From CAVOAK01 sp963664465 (lineage in GTDB: Bacteria; Pseudomonadota; Alphaproteobacteria; UBA8366; CAVOAK01): a stretch of 64,000 nucleotides of DNA. Location of the stretch: assembly GCA_963664465.2 (NCBI GenBank), contig CAXXSU010000004.1, forward strand, positions 248,001-312,000, read 5' to 3'. The position numbers and the translations under genes were made by a program. Positions 17,784 to 25,141 of the stretch are shown here, in pieces (the stretch's first letter is position 1; every line of letters begins with the position of its first letter). The notes beneath the pieces were generated by a model. It saw nothing but the letters and a program-made list of their open reading frames with translations, had not been told where the DNA came from and searched no databases.

Positions 17784-19255
17784 GGCGAATTCAACCGGTC
17801 GTCGCAACACGTTCAGTTTGACTGGCCTGCAAGCACTGGTCCAGAGCTTCGGCGGGAGTTCTCCATCCGAGGGTCTTGCGGGGCCGTGTATTGAGCGCGT
17901 CAGCAACAACTGCGAGTACGTCCGGACTGTGTACGCTCAGATCGGTTCCTTTCGGGAAGTACTGTCGAAGCAGTCCATTGGTGTTCTCGTTCGTTCCGCG
18001 TTGCCAAGGGCTGTGCGGTTCGCAGAAGTAGACGGGAAGGCCGGTTGCGATCCGAAGATCCGCATGCCTGGCCATCTCTGCTCCCTGGTCCCAGGTCAGC
18101 GAGCGGCGAAGCTGCGCTGGCAATGTCGTGATCGTCCGGGCGATGGCATCGCGAACCGCTTCAGCCCCATGACCGGCAAGCGCAGGCCCGTTCTTCACGC
18201 GCGGGACGGTGCCGTGGCCTTCCATTCGGGGAAGATGCAGCAGCATTGTGAACCTCGTGGTGCGTTCCACCAGAGTGCCGATCGCCGATCTGCCCAAGCC
18301 GATGATCAGGTCACCTTCCCAGTGTCCGGGTACGGCCCGATCAGCTGCTTCCGCCGATCGTTCACTGATCATGATCTCAGGCGTGACGAAGGATTTGCCC
18401 CGCCGGCGGCTACGTGCCCGAGGCACGCGCAGTGCCCTTCCCGTGCGAAGGCAGGCGGTCAGCTCACGACGGAGTGCGCCGCGGCCCTGTACGTAGAGCG
18501 CCTGATAGATCGCCTCATGACTGATCCGCATCGCTTGATCCTCGGGCCCGTCCCCAGGATAGTCGATCCGAAGACGGTGCGCGATCTGCTCAGGACTCCA
18601 GGCCCTGGCCCATCGCCTGTGCTGCCGCGGCCCATGCCGACGACCGTTCCAGACGACGCGTGGCCCCTCGATCACCGTTCCATCCGGTGCCGAGATCCGA
18701 CCCGCAAGCCGATCCTGCACATAGCGCCGCAGCGCCTCATTCGTTGCCAGCTTGGCTGGCTTCGGCCTTTTGGCGGATCGATCAGCATGCCACTGCGCCG
18801 TCGTTGCTCGATAGTCCAGGCCACCGCTTCGGGTCGCCGCGTTGCGCCGCACCTCGCGGGAGATCGTCGACGGTGCCCGCTCCAGCCGGCAAGCAATATG
18901 ACGTATGCCTCTTCCCTGGGCGCGCAGAAGAGCAATCTCCTCACGTTCCTCGAAAGACAGGTAACGTCCTGACAGCGGCTTGGCCGATTGCGATAAATGT
19001 GATGGTGGCATGCCGCCCGACCTCCGGAACCACCTCGAGCCTACCGGAGGGGATACACCGGCATCTCGGGCCGCGTCCTCGCTCGAACGCCCCGTCGCAA
19101 TCGCTGCCCAGAACCGAACAAGCTCCTCACGCCGTGCCGAGTCCGGTCGACCTGGCGAATGCAACTTGCTCCGTCCAGACCGATCCGACCGCCGTCTGCG
19201 TACCGTCATAGCAACCTCCTATGCCAGAGTGTTGCGACGACCAATTGAACTCGCC
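17784..19255 (-). mobile_element. IS30-family insertion sequence
   Basis: 1,472 bp between terminal inverted repeats of the form GGCGA(A/G)TTCAA(C/T), followed at both ends by GGTCGTCGCAACAC. A 3-bp target duplication, CAG, lies at 17781-17783 and 19256-19258. The element sits inside IS3 orfB and carries one intact transposase gene. Confidence 0.93.
17791..19209 (-). CDS. IS30-family transposase
   Basis: 472 residues, complete. It has an N-terminal helix-turn-helix half (YLSFEEREEIALLRAQGRGI, RAPSTISREVRRNAATR) and a DDE core with GHWEGDLIIG (first Asp), LTWDQGAEMARH (second Asp) and WQRGTNENTNGLLRQYFPK (Glu), the standard IS30 signatures. IS30 enzymes join ends through a circular intermediate. 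All catalytic residues are present and the reading frame is open, so this copy could be active. Its codons overlap the inverted repeat at the left end. Confidence 0.94.
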   Translation of the reverse strand: MTVRRRRSDRSGRSKLHSPGRPDSARREELVRFWAAIATGRSSEDAARDAGVSPPVGSRWFRRSGGMPPSHLSQSAKPLSGRYLSFEEREEIALLRAQGRGIRHIACRLERAPSTISREVRRNAATRSGGLDYRATTAQWHADRSAKRPKPAKLATNEALRRYVQDRLAGRISAPDGTVIEGPRVVWNGRRHGPRQHRRWARAWSPEQIAHRLRIDYPGDGPEDQAMRISHEAIYQALYVQGRGALRRELTACLRTGRALRVPRARSRRRGKSFVTPEIMISERSAEAADRAVPGHWEGDLIIGLGRSAIGTLVERTTRFTMLLHLPRMEGHGTVPRVKNGPALAGHGAEAVRDAIARTITTLPAQLRRSLTWDQGAEMARHADLRIATGLPVYFCEPHSPWQRGTNENTNGLLRQYFPKGTDLSVHSPDVLAVVADALNTRPRKTLGWRTPAEALDQCLQASQTERVATTG

Positions 19256-19745
19256 CAGTACTGCTCAGACGCATACCAGGCGCGCCTCGGTGAACTCGGT
19301 TTCCTCGCCTCAATGAGCGGTAAGGGAAATTGCTATGATAACGCCGTCGTCGAGACCTTCTTCAAAACCATCAAGTCAGAACTGATCTGGAGGACTGTGT
19401 TCATGTCAAGAAGCCAAGCTGAAACTGCCATAGCCGGATACATCGATGGGTTCTATAATCCAGTCCGTCGGCACTCGACGCTGGACTTCACAAGCCCCGT
19501 CAAATTCGAGGCAGAAGCAATGCAAACGGTGTAGGGCGCCTCCACTTTTCCTGGATGGGTCCATCCCCGAGGCTACAGCCCATGCGGTTGAGCGCCGCGA
19601 GGCCGCCGCCGGCCGGTCCCCTCGATCCCGATCCGACCGGCCCACCCCGGTTGCCGCCTTGCGAGGCGCCAGCCGTCAGCGGGATCCCTTCGTGTATCCC
19701 GGCCGGCCGCCTCGGTGCCTGTCGAGCGATCCCGCCGAACGTCGA

Positions 19746-20563
19746 TCAATATCCGATTAGGGCCGCCATGGGTGAAACGTCGGAAATCACTTCCACATCT
19801 TCACGAGACAACCGGGCGAACGCCAGGCACATCGCTACTTCGGCAATGGAGTCCCATGTCCGGTGATCAGCCCCTGTCACGATCTCGATGACCGTGTAGC
19901 GAGGCGGCAGGATCGGCAGACCGCGATGCTCGTCGGAGCGCAGGTACGAGCGGCGGGCGCACTCCGGGCACCGGGCCGCGCCCTGGGACGGTGCGGCGCA
20001 ATCTATGCAAAGCCCTCGCACCCGGCGCCGGACGTAACGCCGGCGGCCTCGGGCGTTCTTCGCCTTCTTCCTTGAGGGTTTGGCCGCGCTCCTGGCGCAC
20101 CGTTCACAGCACGCGCTGCCGTCGGGGGCGGGCGCGCCGCACTCTGCCGCACTCGCCAGCTGCACGCCGCCCGGCATATCGTTCCCGCTCGCGTTCACGC
20201 TTTCATCTCGCGGCAGGGTTCGCACACCGTGCCGCCTTCAACGGGCTTTTGCTTACCGCAACGCATACATAGGCCAACGTCCCTCCGTGCCCGGTTGCGC
20301 CGCTTGCTCCTGTCACTCGCGCTCCTGCGGCACCGTTCGGCATCTCTGCCGGCGTAAAGCATACCGGCGGCCCTGGCCTTCGCATGGCGCGCGCGCTCGG
20401 CCTTGCGCCGCTTCTCGCCGCAGGGACGGCACAAGGTGCGATCGGGCACTGGCTTCGCCTTGCCGCACCTCGGGCACATACCGCGGGCGGTCCGCTCGGC
20501 GGTAATGCGTTCATAGCGCCGCCGGGCGCATGCGCGTTCTTTCCCGGGATCCTTGTAGGGCAT
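19746..20563 (-). pseudogene. Multi-zinc-ribbon protein of alphaproteobacterial plasmids, two frameshifts
   Basis: Read continuously, the gene would encode about 270 residues with repeated CxxC pairs: MCPRCGK...LCRPCGEK, LCMRCGK...VCEPCREM, ECGAPAPDGSACCERC, and LCIDCAAPSQGAARCPECAR. It ends with RYTVIEIVTGADHRTWDS and DVEVISDVSPMAAL. This layout is familiar from accessory replicons; function is unknown and nucleic-acid binding is only a guess. Two lesions break it: an extra T after codons REMKA (making TGA) near 20210, and a 10-bp tandem duplication (gagtgcggca gagtgcggc) near 20140. Correcting both restores ERERYAGRRAAGECGAPAPD. Separate translation of the two halves is possible. Confidence 0.7.
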
Positions 20564-20644
20564 GTTCCTTCCTTCCGCAGGTTGGATCCTGATGAAGGGC
20601 GTCCGGCCGGCGAAACCCGGCCGGACGTCTACGCGGATCGCACC

Positions 20645-20965
20645 TCAGCGATACTTGGCGTTCACAAGCAAGCCCATCGCTCGATCGCCCCAATATTGAA
20701 TTCCACCGGTGATGGCGATGCCGGTGCAGACGATGATCTCGTCGCGCTCGGGCCTCATCCGTTGGACGGTGCTCAGGGAGACGATCTCGCGGGAAGTCTT
20801 GCCCCGGCTCTTCTTCGAGGCCACTTTGCGGCGCCGGGGATGGATCTCGCCGTCGGCCTTCGACCGGAACCGCTCGATCACGTAACGGTCGTCATCGAGA
20901 CCGCGGCCGAACATGTGAGTGAGGAATGTGCGTGCATTGCCGCGAAACGCCTTGACCGTCTGCAT
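20645..20965 (-). CDS. Small basic hypothetical protein
   Basis: 106 residues from ATG 20965. The sequence MQTVKAFRGNARTFLTHMFG is followed by RGLDDDRYVIERFRSKADGE and a basic patch HPRRRKVASKKSRGK. I do not recognise a family. The codon use, single open frame and place between the zinc-ribbon gene and the antitoxin, on the same strand as ssb and the relaxase gene, favour a real gene of the mobile backbone. The C-terminal half (IIVCTGIAITGGIQYWGDRA) is hydrophobic but too short and polar for a confident membrane segment. A nucleic-acid role is only suggested by the basic patch. Confidence 0.5.
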   Translation of the reverse strand: MQTVKAFRGNARTFLTHMFGRGLDDDRYVIERFRSKADGEIHPRRRKVASKKSRGKTSREIVSLSTVQRMRPERDEIIVCTGIAITGGIQYWGDRAMGLLVNAKYR

Positions 20966-21574
20966 CGTGCCGTCTCCTTCGTGTCCGTGGTTGCGAACGG
21001 TGGGAATGCCCTCCCGGACATCCCTCCGCCGCCCGACTCACGGCCAGGCTCGGACTCATCGCGGCGCGCGGCACGCGAAGAGGTGCCGCGACGGTGAGCC
21101 GCTGTCGCAGTGGGCCGTGGTACAGGTTCGGGTATTGGAAGGAATCGGTGGCTTGACGGACGAGCGCGCGGGCCGGTTTCACGGACGGGAGGGCGCCGGC
21201 GGTCGGTGCCGCAGCGGTAACTTTCCGGCAGGATAGTAAACGGGCGGATCGCGGCCGCCGTCGGCGCATCGGCGAGGCGTGCCTGCATACGCTCCGATAA
21301 CGGCCCGGAGTTCGTTGCTTGTTATTTGGCGCGGAAATTTGCCCCCAGAATCTGGGAGCTCAACGGGTTAGCGCGCCGATCGGCGTCGAACCAGCGCGCC
21401 GAATAACATTCAGACCGCCGTGGCCTGCATTACCGGTAGTATCGGCGAGAACCTCTTGGGCGAGCGGAAGATGATAGTGCTCAGCCTACACACCCAGGAA
21501 ATTGACGCTATTGATCGATAGGCGATAACTTCGGCGCATAGCCGTGTATGCGCCTGTGCTGGGAGATTTAACCC
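20966..21574. other. Non-coding stretch upstream of the toxin-antitoxin genes
   Basis: About 610 bp with only shadow-like frames. 20970-21290 is GC-rich and shows nothing recognisable. 21300-21570 holds the 13-bp inverted repeat described separately and, near 21495-21540, AT-richer sequence suited to the antitoxin promoter. Confidence 0.4.
21321..21407. repeat. 13-bp inverted repeat with internal direct repeat
   Basis: GTTATTTGGCGCG at 21321-21333 and CGCGCCGAATAAC at 21395-21407 pair at 12 of 13 positions across a 61-bp spacer. The right arm overlaps AGCGCGCCGA (from 21394), which also occurs as a direct copy near 21370. Possible operator, recombination site or origin element. Confidence 0.5.
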
Positions 21575-21811
21575 ATGACCCGATGGAACCTTTCAATCCC
21601 TCAAAAAACAGACAGAGTGGTTCGCACTTTTCTTGCCCGCACCGGCGGCAAAAAGGACGACCTGTCCAGGTTCGTCGATGACGCCGTGCGCCGTCGCGTG
21701 CTGGATCTTACCGTTCGCCAAGTCAAGGATCACTATAACGGATATGACCAGCGGGAGATACTCGACCTGATCGACGATGAGGTGGACGCTGCGCGTGCTG
21801 GTGGTTCTTGA
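21575..21811 (+). CDS. Antitoxin of a PIN-type toxin-antitoxin pair
   Basis: 78 residues, MTRWNLSIPQKTDRVVRTFL, then ARTGGKKDDLSRFVDDAVRR and a helical acidic tail (EILDLIDDEVDAARAGGS). The short beta-strand followed by two helices fits ribbon-helix-helix antitoxins that partner COG1569-type PIN toxins: the N-terminus binds the operator and the acidic tail neutralises the RNase. The stop codon overlaps the toxin start region (toxin GTG at 21795), the usual translational coupling. The antitoxin is intact while the toxin is truncated. Autoregulation through the upstream region is likely but no operator was proven. Confidence 0.75.
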   Translation: MTRWNLSIPQKTDRVVRTFLARTGGKKDDLSRFVDDAVRRRVLDLTVRQVKDHYNGYDQREILDLIDDEVDAARAGGS

Positions 21812-22025
21812 TACCAACATCTTGATCGGCGCCCTTATCACCAAAGGCACACCGCCGGATAGGCTGTATCAGACATGGCGGCGCGGCGAGATCGCGCTTG
21901 TAACGTCCACGGCGCAAATAGCCGAGTTGGCCGATGTTCTCGCCCGGCCCCGCCTGCAGAGGTTTCTCGATGCGGATGAAGCCAGGGGTTGCCACAGGTA
22001 TGATGTGCATGACGGGCAGTGCTGA
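21795..22025 (+). pseudogene. PIN-domain toxin, C-terminally truncated
   Basis: The frame reads VLVVLDTNILIGALITKGTP, DRLYQTWRRGEIALVTSTAQ and IAELADVLARPRLQRFLDAD, a clear PIN-family RNase start with the first acidic residue of the active site (LDTN) and the conserved E of the second helix. The family is normally about 135-145 residues. Here the sequence leaves the pattern after DADEARG and stops at 22025, about 76 residues in, so the later acidic residues (the CxDPxDxxxL and TxDxDL regions) are missing. An in-frame ATG at 21777 is an alternative start. It is almost certainly inactive as an RNase. Confidence 0.72.
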
Positions 22026-22106
22026 AACGCCGGGTCAGCACGGGGTTGCGTCGAATTCGGAGATTCCGGGTATATTAAAGTGGCAAAGTGATCTTATATT
22101 GGAGCC

Positions 22107-22541
22107 ATGGAAGAGTCGGCACTCATATTCGACACCCACGAGGACATCAGGGAACTGGTGGAAGCCGGCATGCCGGAACCCCAGGCCGAAACCGTGGTGC
22201 GTCAGCGTGTCCGGCTGCTGGAGCGCAACCTCGCCACCAAAGCTGATATTGCGGAAACCAACGCCAGCATCGAGACGCTGCGGCAGGAGACCAAGGCTGA
22301 CATCGCAGCGACATCAACGCCAGACATCGAGACGCTGCTGCGGCAAGAGACCAAGGCTGACATCGCAGCGACCAACGCCAACATCGAGACGCTGCGGCAG
22401 GAGACCAGGGCCAACATCGAGACGCTACGGCAGGAAACCGAGAAGCTGATAGCCCTCGGCAAGAACGACATTGTCAAGTGGGTCGTCGGCGCCAATCTTG
22501 GGGTCGCCGCGATGATCGTCGCCGCCATCAAATTGCTCTAA
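22107..22541 (+). CDS. DUF1640-like coiled-coil protein with C-terminal membrane anchor
   Basis: 144 residues. The N-terminus (FDTHEDIRELVEAGMPEPQA, ETVVRQRVRLLERN) matches the start of DUF1640/CCDC90-like small proteins, followed by a coiled coil made of near-repeats of TKADIAATNANIETLRQE and a single C-terminal membrane helix (VGANLGVAAMIVAAIKLL). The repeat copies differ in length; one contains an extra residue (DIETLLRQE), suggesting repeat slippage. It is plus-strand and separated from the toxin by about 80 bp. Such genes are common on proteobacterial accessory DNA; function is not established. The start is ATG 22107; an upstream GGAG at 22102-22105 is too close to be ideal. Confidence 0.7.
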   Translation: MEESALIFDTHEDIRELVEAGMPEPQAETVVRQRVRLLERNLATKADIAETNASIETLRQETKADIAATSTPDIETLLRQETKADIAATNANIETLRQETRANIETLRQETEKLIALGKNDIVKWVVGANLGVAAMIVAAIKLL

Positions 22542-23109
22542 TTCAGCTGTGTCACAAATGAGGGGCAACGGGAGCGCGCGAGCCGGGATTCTCCCGTATC
22601 GCTAATGCCCTTGCCCGTCACGGCATAGTCCCTGTCGCCTGACGACACCTGTTGTCTTCTTGAACGGCGAGTTGGTGCAACAACGTGTGGGCCACCCAAC
22701 GCCTGGGCTGGACGCACGATCAGGCCCTTCACCCGATCATGGGGATCACGTGAATTGACGATCTCGGTCTCCGAGATCGGCCGCGGGATGCCGGCCATGC
22801 GGCCGACGGTCGAAAGACCGGGGTCTGATTGTCGCCTGTCGGCGAAGACAATTTCACGTACGAGTAGAGTGGTTTAGGGATTTTTTCCGCAGATCGACAA
22901 CGGCAGCGCAGATTGAATGCCTCGCGACTGAACGTGCGCTCCGGTGCGCTGCCGATGCAGCAACGAAGCCGATCGCGGTATGATTACGGGGAGCATGAAC
23001 GGGCTTCTTAGGCCCTGTGCGAGGAGGGTGCCGGCATTAACGAAAACCGTCTGACCAATATAGCCAATCCTTTTTCAGCGGGCTTTGCTAAGAGATACTC
23101 CTCAATGTC
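22542..23109. other. Non-coding debris
   Basis: About 570 bp. No frame looks coding and I recognise no motif except short palindromes (for example cggtctccgagatcgg near 22763). It is probably remnant sequence between mobile elements. Confidence 0.35.
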
Positions 23110-23111
23110 AG

Positions 23112-23493
23112 TTGAAGAGGCCCCGTTGATGAGGCCTCGTTTCGCGCAAAACTCTCGCGGCACTTGGTAAGATAGCACTCATGGATGCGATCCAGCGTGC
23201 CGTCCCTGAAAGTTCCATCAGATCCGAGGTAATCATGCACTCCTGCCCTTCTGGGCGGCAAATTCTTGGAAAAGCGCGCGCCAGCTGGCAGCCGTTTCTG
23301 AGAATGTACATCACGCACGTTGATCACCTAACGGATAGCGATTCTTCGTCAACACGTTTGCCGCCGCCGAGCTTGCCCGGCGAAATCAGCGGCTCGATAT
23401 ACCAGCGCATTCCGCATCGCTCCGGCGCCCGCCATAGACGCCGTCCTTGTCGCGGTTGTCCAGCGCGGGCGGTTGTCGGCAGTCCACATGGGG
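23112..23493 (-). pseudogene. Remnant of an IS5-family transposase (N-terminal part)
   Basis: Read across several frames the minus strand gives MWTADNRPR, then an IEPLISPGKLGGGKR segment, VINVRDV, MYILRNGCQLARAF and then DYLGSDGTFRDGTLDRIHEC and YLTKCRE. This is the characteristic opening of IS5-group (DUF4096-type) transposases, where the intact form reads IPPGKRGGGKR, NGLMYILSTGCQWRALP and WDGTLDRIHHALY. At least two frame breaks and a stop are present, and the DDE domain that should follow is missing. The element ends are not recognisable. Confidence 0.7.
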
Positions 23494-23886
23494 CACCTCA
23501 AGAGTAAATTCACCGGTACCCCAGAGAATGGCACAGCTGATTCAGCTCTTCAAGAGGGGGCGTCGGATAGCACCGATTCATCCGAGCTCATAAAGTCCCC
23601 GGACGGACACTCAGTGGCTAATCGCGAGCGAGGTGTCCAACGCACTTAACCGCGCACCCTGTTCCCGCGGGAACATCCACCTGCCAGCGCAGACGACCTT
23701 GTTTCCCTTCGCTTGTTGCACTCCAGTACTGGCACTGTCCCGCTCTCAGGCCGCGGCCCGCGCCCATCGCCCATGATGTCAGGCTGCGCACGCATGCACT
23801 GTTTGCCTTCGTTTTGCACATATATATCCGGAATTCCCCGTGACTTGGTTATCGACGCCGGTGCGGAACTGTTCAGCCCCGAAGAG
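23494..23886. other. Short stretch without recognisable genes
   Basis: About 390 bp between the IS5 remnant and the glnS fragment. No coding-like frame in either strand; no repeat beyond short palindromes was seen. Confidence 0.35.
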
Positions 23887-24112
23887 AATAATTCCGGATT
23901 CGCTGACGGTGCTCGAAGATTGCCGGCTGGAGCCGGCGCTATCGCAGGCGCGGACCGGCGAGCCGGTGCAGTTCGAGCGGCTCGGCTACTTCTGTCGCGA
24001 CCCCGATTCGACGGCCGAGCGGCCCGTCTTCAACCGCGACCCTCGCCGATTCCGCGACACCTGGGCCCGGCTCCAGGCCAAGGTCGGCGGCAAGGCTCGG
24101 CTGGGGACTTAG
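23887..24112 (+). pseudogene. glnS: 3' end of glutaminyl-tRNA synthetase gene
   Basis: The frame reads RIIPDSLTVLEDCRLEPALS, then EPVQFERLGYFCRDPDSTAE, RPVFNRDPRRFRDTWARLQA, and ends at TAG 24110-24112. This is the C-terminal anticodon-binding beta-barrel end of bacterial GlnRS (compare the NPESL, QFEREGYFCLD, PVFNRTV and LRDTW pattern). About 75 of some 550 residues remain, without start or catalytic domain. It is a piece of a housekeeping gene stranded in the accessory region. The next gene converges and overlaps its stop by four bases, which suggests that both came as one chromosomal block. Confidence 0.85.
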
Positions 24113-24831
24113 GGGTAGGCGCAGGCCTCCGCCGTTACCTCGACGAAGGCGCGGTCTCCGGACACGACGCTGAATCGATACTCGGTGCCGGCCCGGACCA
24201 TCGCGTGACGGAGTGGCAGGATACCCTCGACGTCCGTTCGTTCGCCGCCGATCCCGGTGAAACTCAGCGTGATCGGGTGGACGGGATCGAACCAGGCCTC
24301 GGGATTGCCCGCCTCGTCGGTGGCCGAGCGGCCTAGGGCGGTTACCGTGATCGTGTTCTCGGCGAAGCTCACCGAGTCGTTGGGGCCGTCGTAGATGGGT
24401 GTCTGTACGACGAACCGCCGGGTCGCGGGCGTCTCCGCGCACTCGCGCTCGTTTCTCGCGGCGCCGATCACGAAGGCGAGCCGGGATTGCTCGACACCCG
24501 CGGCGAGCCGGTCGCGAACGGCGTCGAGCAGTTCCCTTGCCTCGGTCGGGGCGACATCGCGCTCGTAGCGGCGTTCGAGCTCGGCAATCCTCACGGCGTC
24601 GGCCTCGACGGTGCCTTGCAGCCGGGCGTTCGTGATCTCCAGCTCGGCCAGGGTCTCGAAGAGCCCCGCCACCTCCGCCTCAAATTCCGCTACGCTTCGT
24701 CCAGCCGAAATCGAGCCGTACCGCTCGGCCAGCAGACCAGCGGCGAAGCCCAGCGCCAGTACCACGAGCCAGCGAAACAGGCGGCGCCAGAAATGAGATC
24801 GTTTCCTGTCTCGACTATATCCTAGCGACAT
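24109..24831 (-). CDS. Membrane-anchored coiled-coil protein of unknown function
   Basis: 240 residues. A basic N-terminus (MSLGYSRDRKRSHFWRRLFR) is followed by one membrane helix (WLVVLALGFAAGLLAERYG), a coiled coil at about 50-120 (FETLAELEITNARLQGTVEA, RIAELERRYERD), and a C-terminal globular part rich in beta-strands (RRFVVQTPIYDGPNDSVSF, HPITLSFTGIGGERTDVEGI). The topology implies a periplasmic domain on a stalk. I do not recognise the family with certainty; similar layouts occur in proteins encoded near bactofilins. It converges with the glnS remnant. It looks intact, with no frameshift, unlike most genes around it. Confidence 0.72.
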   Translation of the reverse strand: MSLGYSRDRKRSHFWRRLFRWLVVLALGFAAGLLAERYGSISAGRSVAEFEAEVAGLFETLAELEITNARLQGTVEADAVRIAELERRYERDVAPTEARELLDAVRDRLAAGVEQSRLAFVIGAARNERECAETPATRRFVVQTPIYDGPNDSVSFAENTITVTALGRSATDEAGNPEAWFDPVHPITLSFTGIGGERTDVEGILPLRHAMVRAGTEYRFSVVSGDRAFVEVTAEACAYP

Positions 24832-25096
24832 CGCCCGCTCTCCCTCAATATGATAGCCTATTCACTCGATCAATCCACTAGCGACATGTCCCTCTCCACG
24901 ACGCACGCTACATCTTAGCTGGGATTCCCCATGTTGGAACCGATCCACGCGGGAAAGCGTGCCAAAATCGTTCCGGATTGGCAAGCCGCTTGCTGCTGAC
25001 GGTCGGCGTTGGCCACATGCGCGATAGAGGGGGCTGGGGGCCCTGGCGGCGTCCGATATTGGGTTCGACACGACATTCGAGACGCACCGGTCCCGT

Positions 25097-25130
25097 GATC
25101 GGCCAGCGGTGATCGGCCAGCGGTGATCGG
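25097..25130. repeat. 14-bp tandem repeat
   Basis: gatcggccagcggt occurs twice in tandem (25097-25110, 25111-25124), followed by a partial third copy (gatcgg). It lies just past the end of the first IS1380-type transposase remnant. Confidence 0.7.
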
Positions 25131-25141
25131 TCTGCCGACGG

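Larger units (their letters stand above)
17188..19534 (+). pseudogene. IS3-family transposase OrfB, frameshifted and split by IS30
   Basis: The 5' part (17188-17783) encodes an rve-type integrase core: FRLCRLLQVSVSGFYAW, then ESYGAERVHHEL and NEKWAADISYIWT with the first catalytic Asp. After MTSDL near 17703 one base is missing; the sequence continues in another frame as LRALNRAIGLRQPGAGVIHH and SDRGSQ. IS30 then interrupts after the CAG of SQ. The 3' part (19256-19534) resumes YCSDAYQARLGELGF, SGKGNCYDNAVVETFF with the catalytic Glu, and ends at TAG 19532-19534. The frameshift means it may have been inactive before IS30 arrived, though the order of the events is not fixed. Confidence 0.88.
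16834..19563 (+). mobile_element. IS3-family element, interrupted by an IS30-family element
   Basis: The ends are inverted repeats starting TGGACCC: the left reads TGGACCCTGCTGACGAAAGT and the inward-read right end TGGACCCATCCAGGAAAAGT. Without the inserted 1,472-bp IS30 and its 3-bp duplication the element is 1,255 bp, normal for IS3. It has orfA and orfB with an ATGA overlap at 17188. No target duplication is visible (ATC on the left, TCC on the right), so one end may have been rearranged. orfB is dead through both the insertion and a frameshift. Confidence 0.88.

Noticed and set aside
17818..18972. A 384-codon plus-strand frame in the IS30 element
   Set aside because: Antisense to the IS30 transposase and without family features.
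22538..22798. An 86-codon minus-strand frame
   Set aside because: No start signal, no family resemblance, and composition like the surrounding debris.
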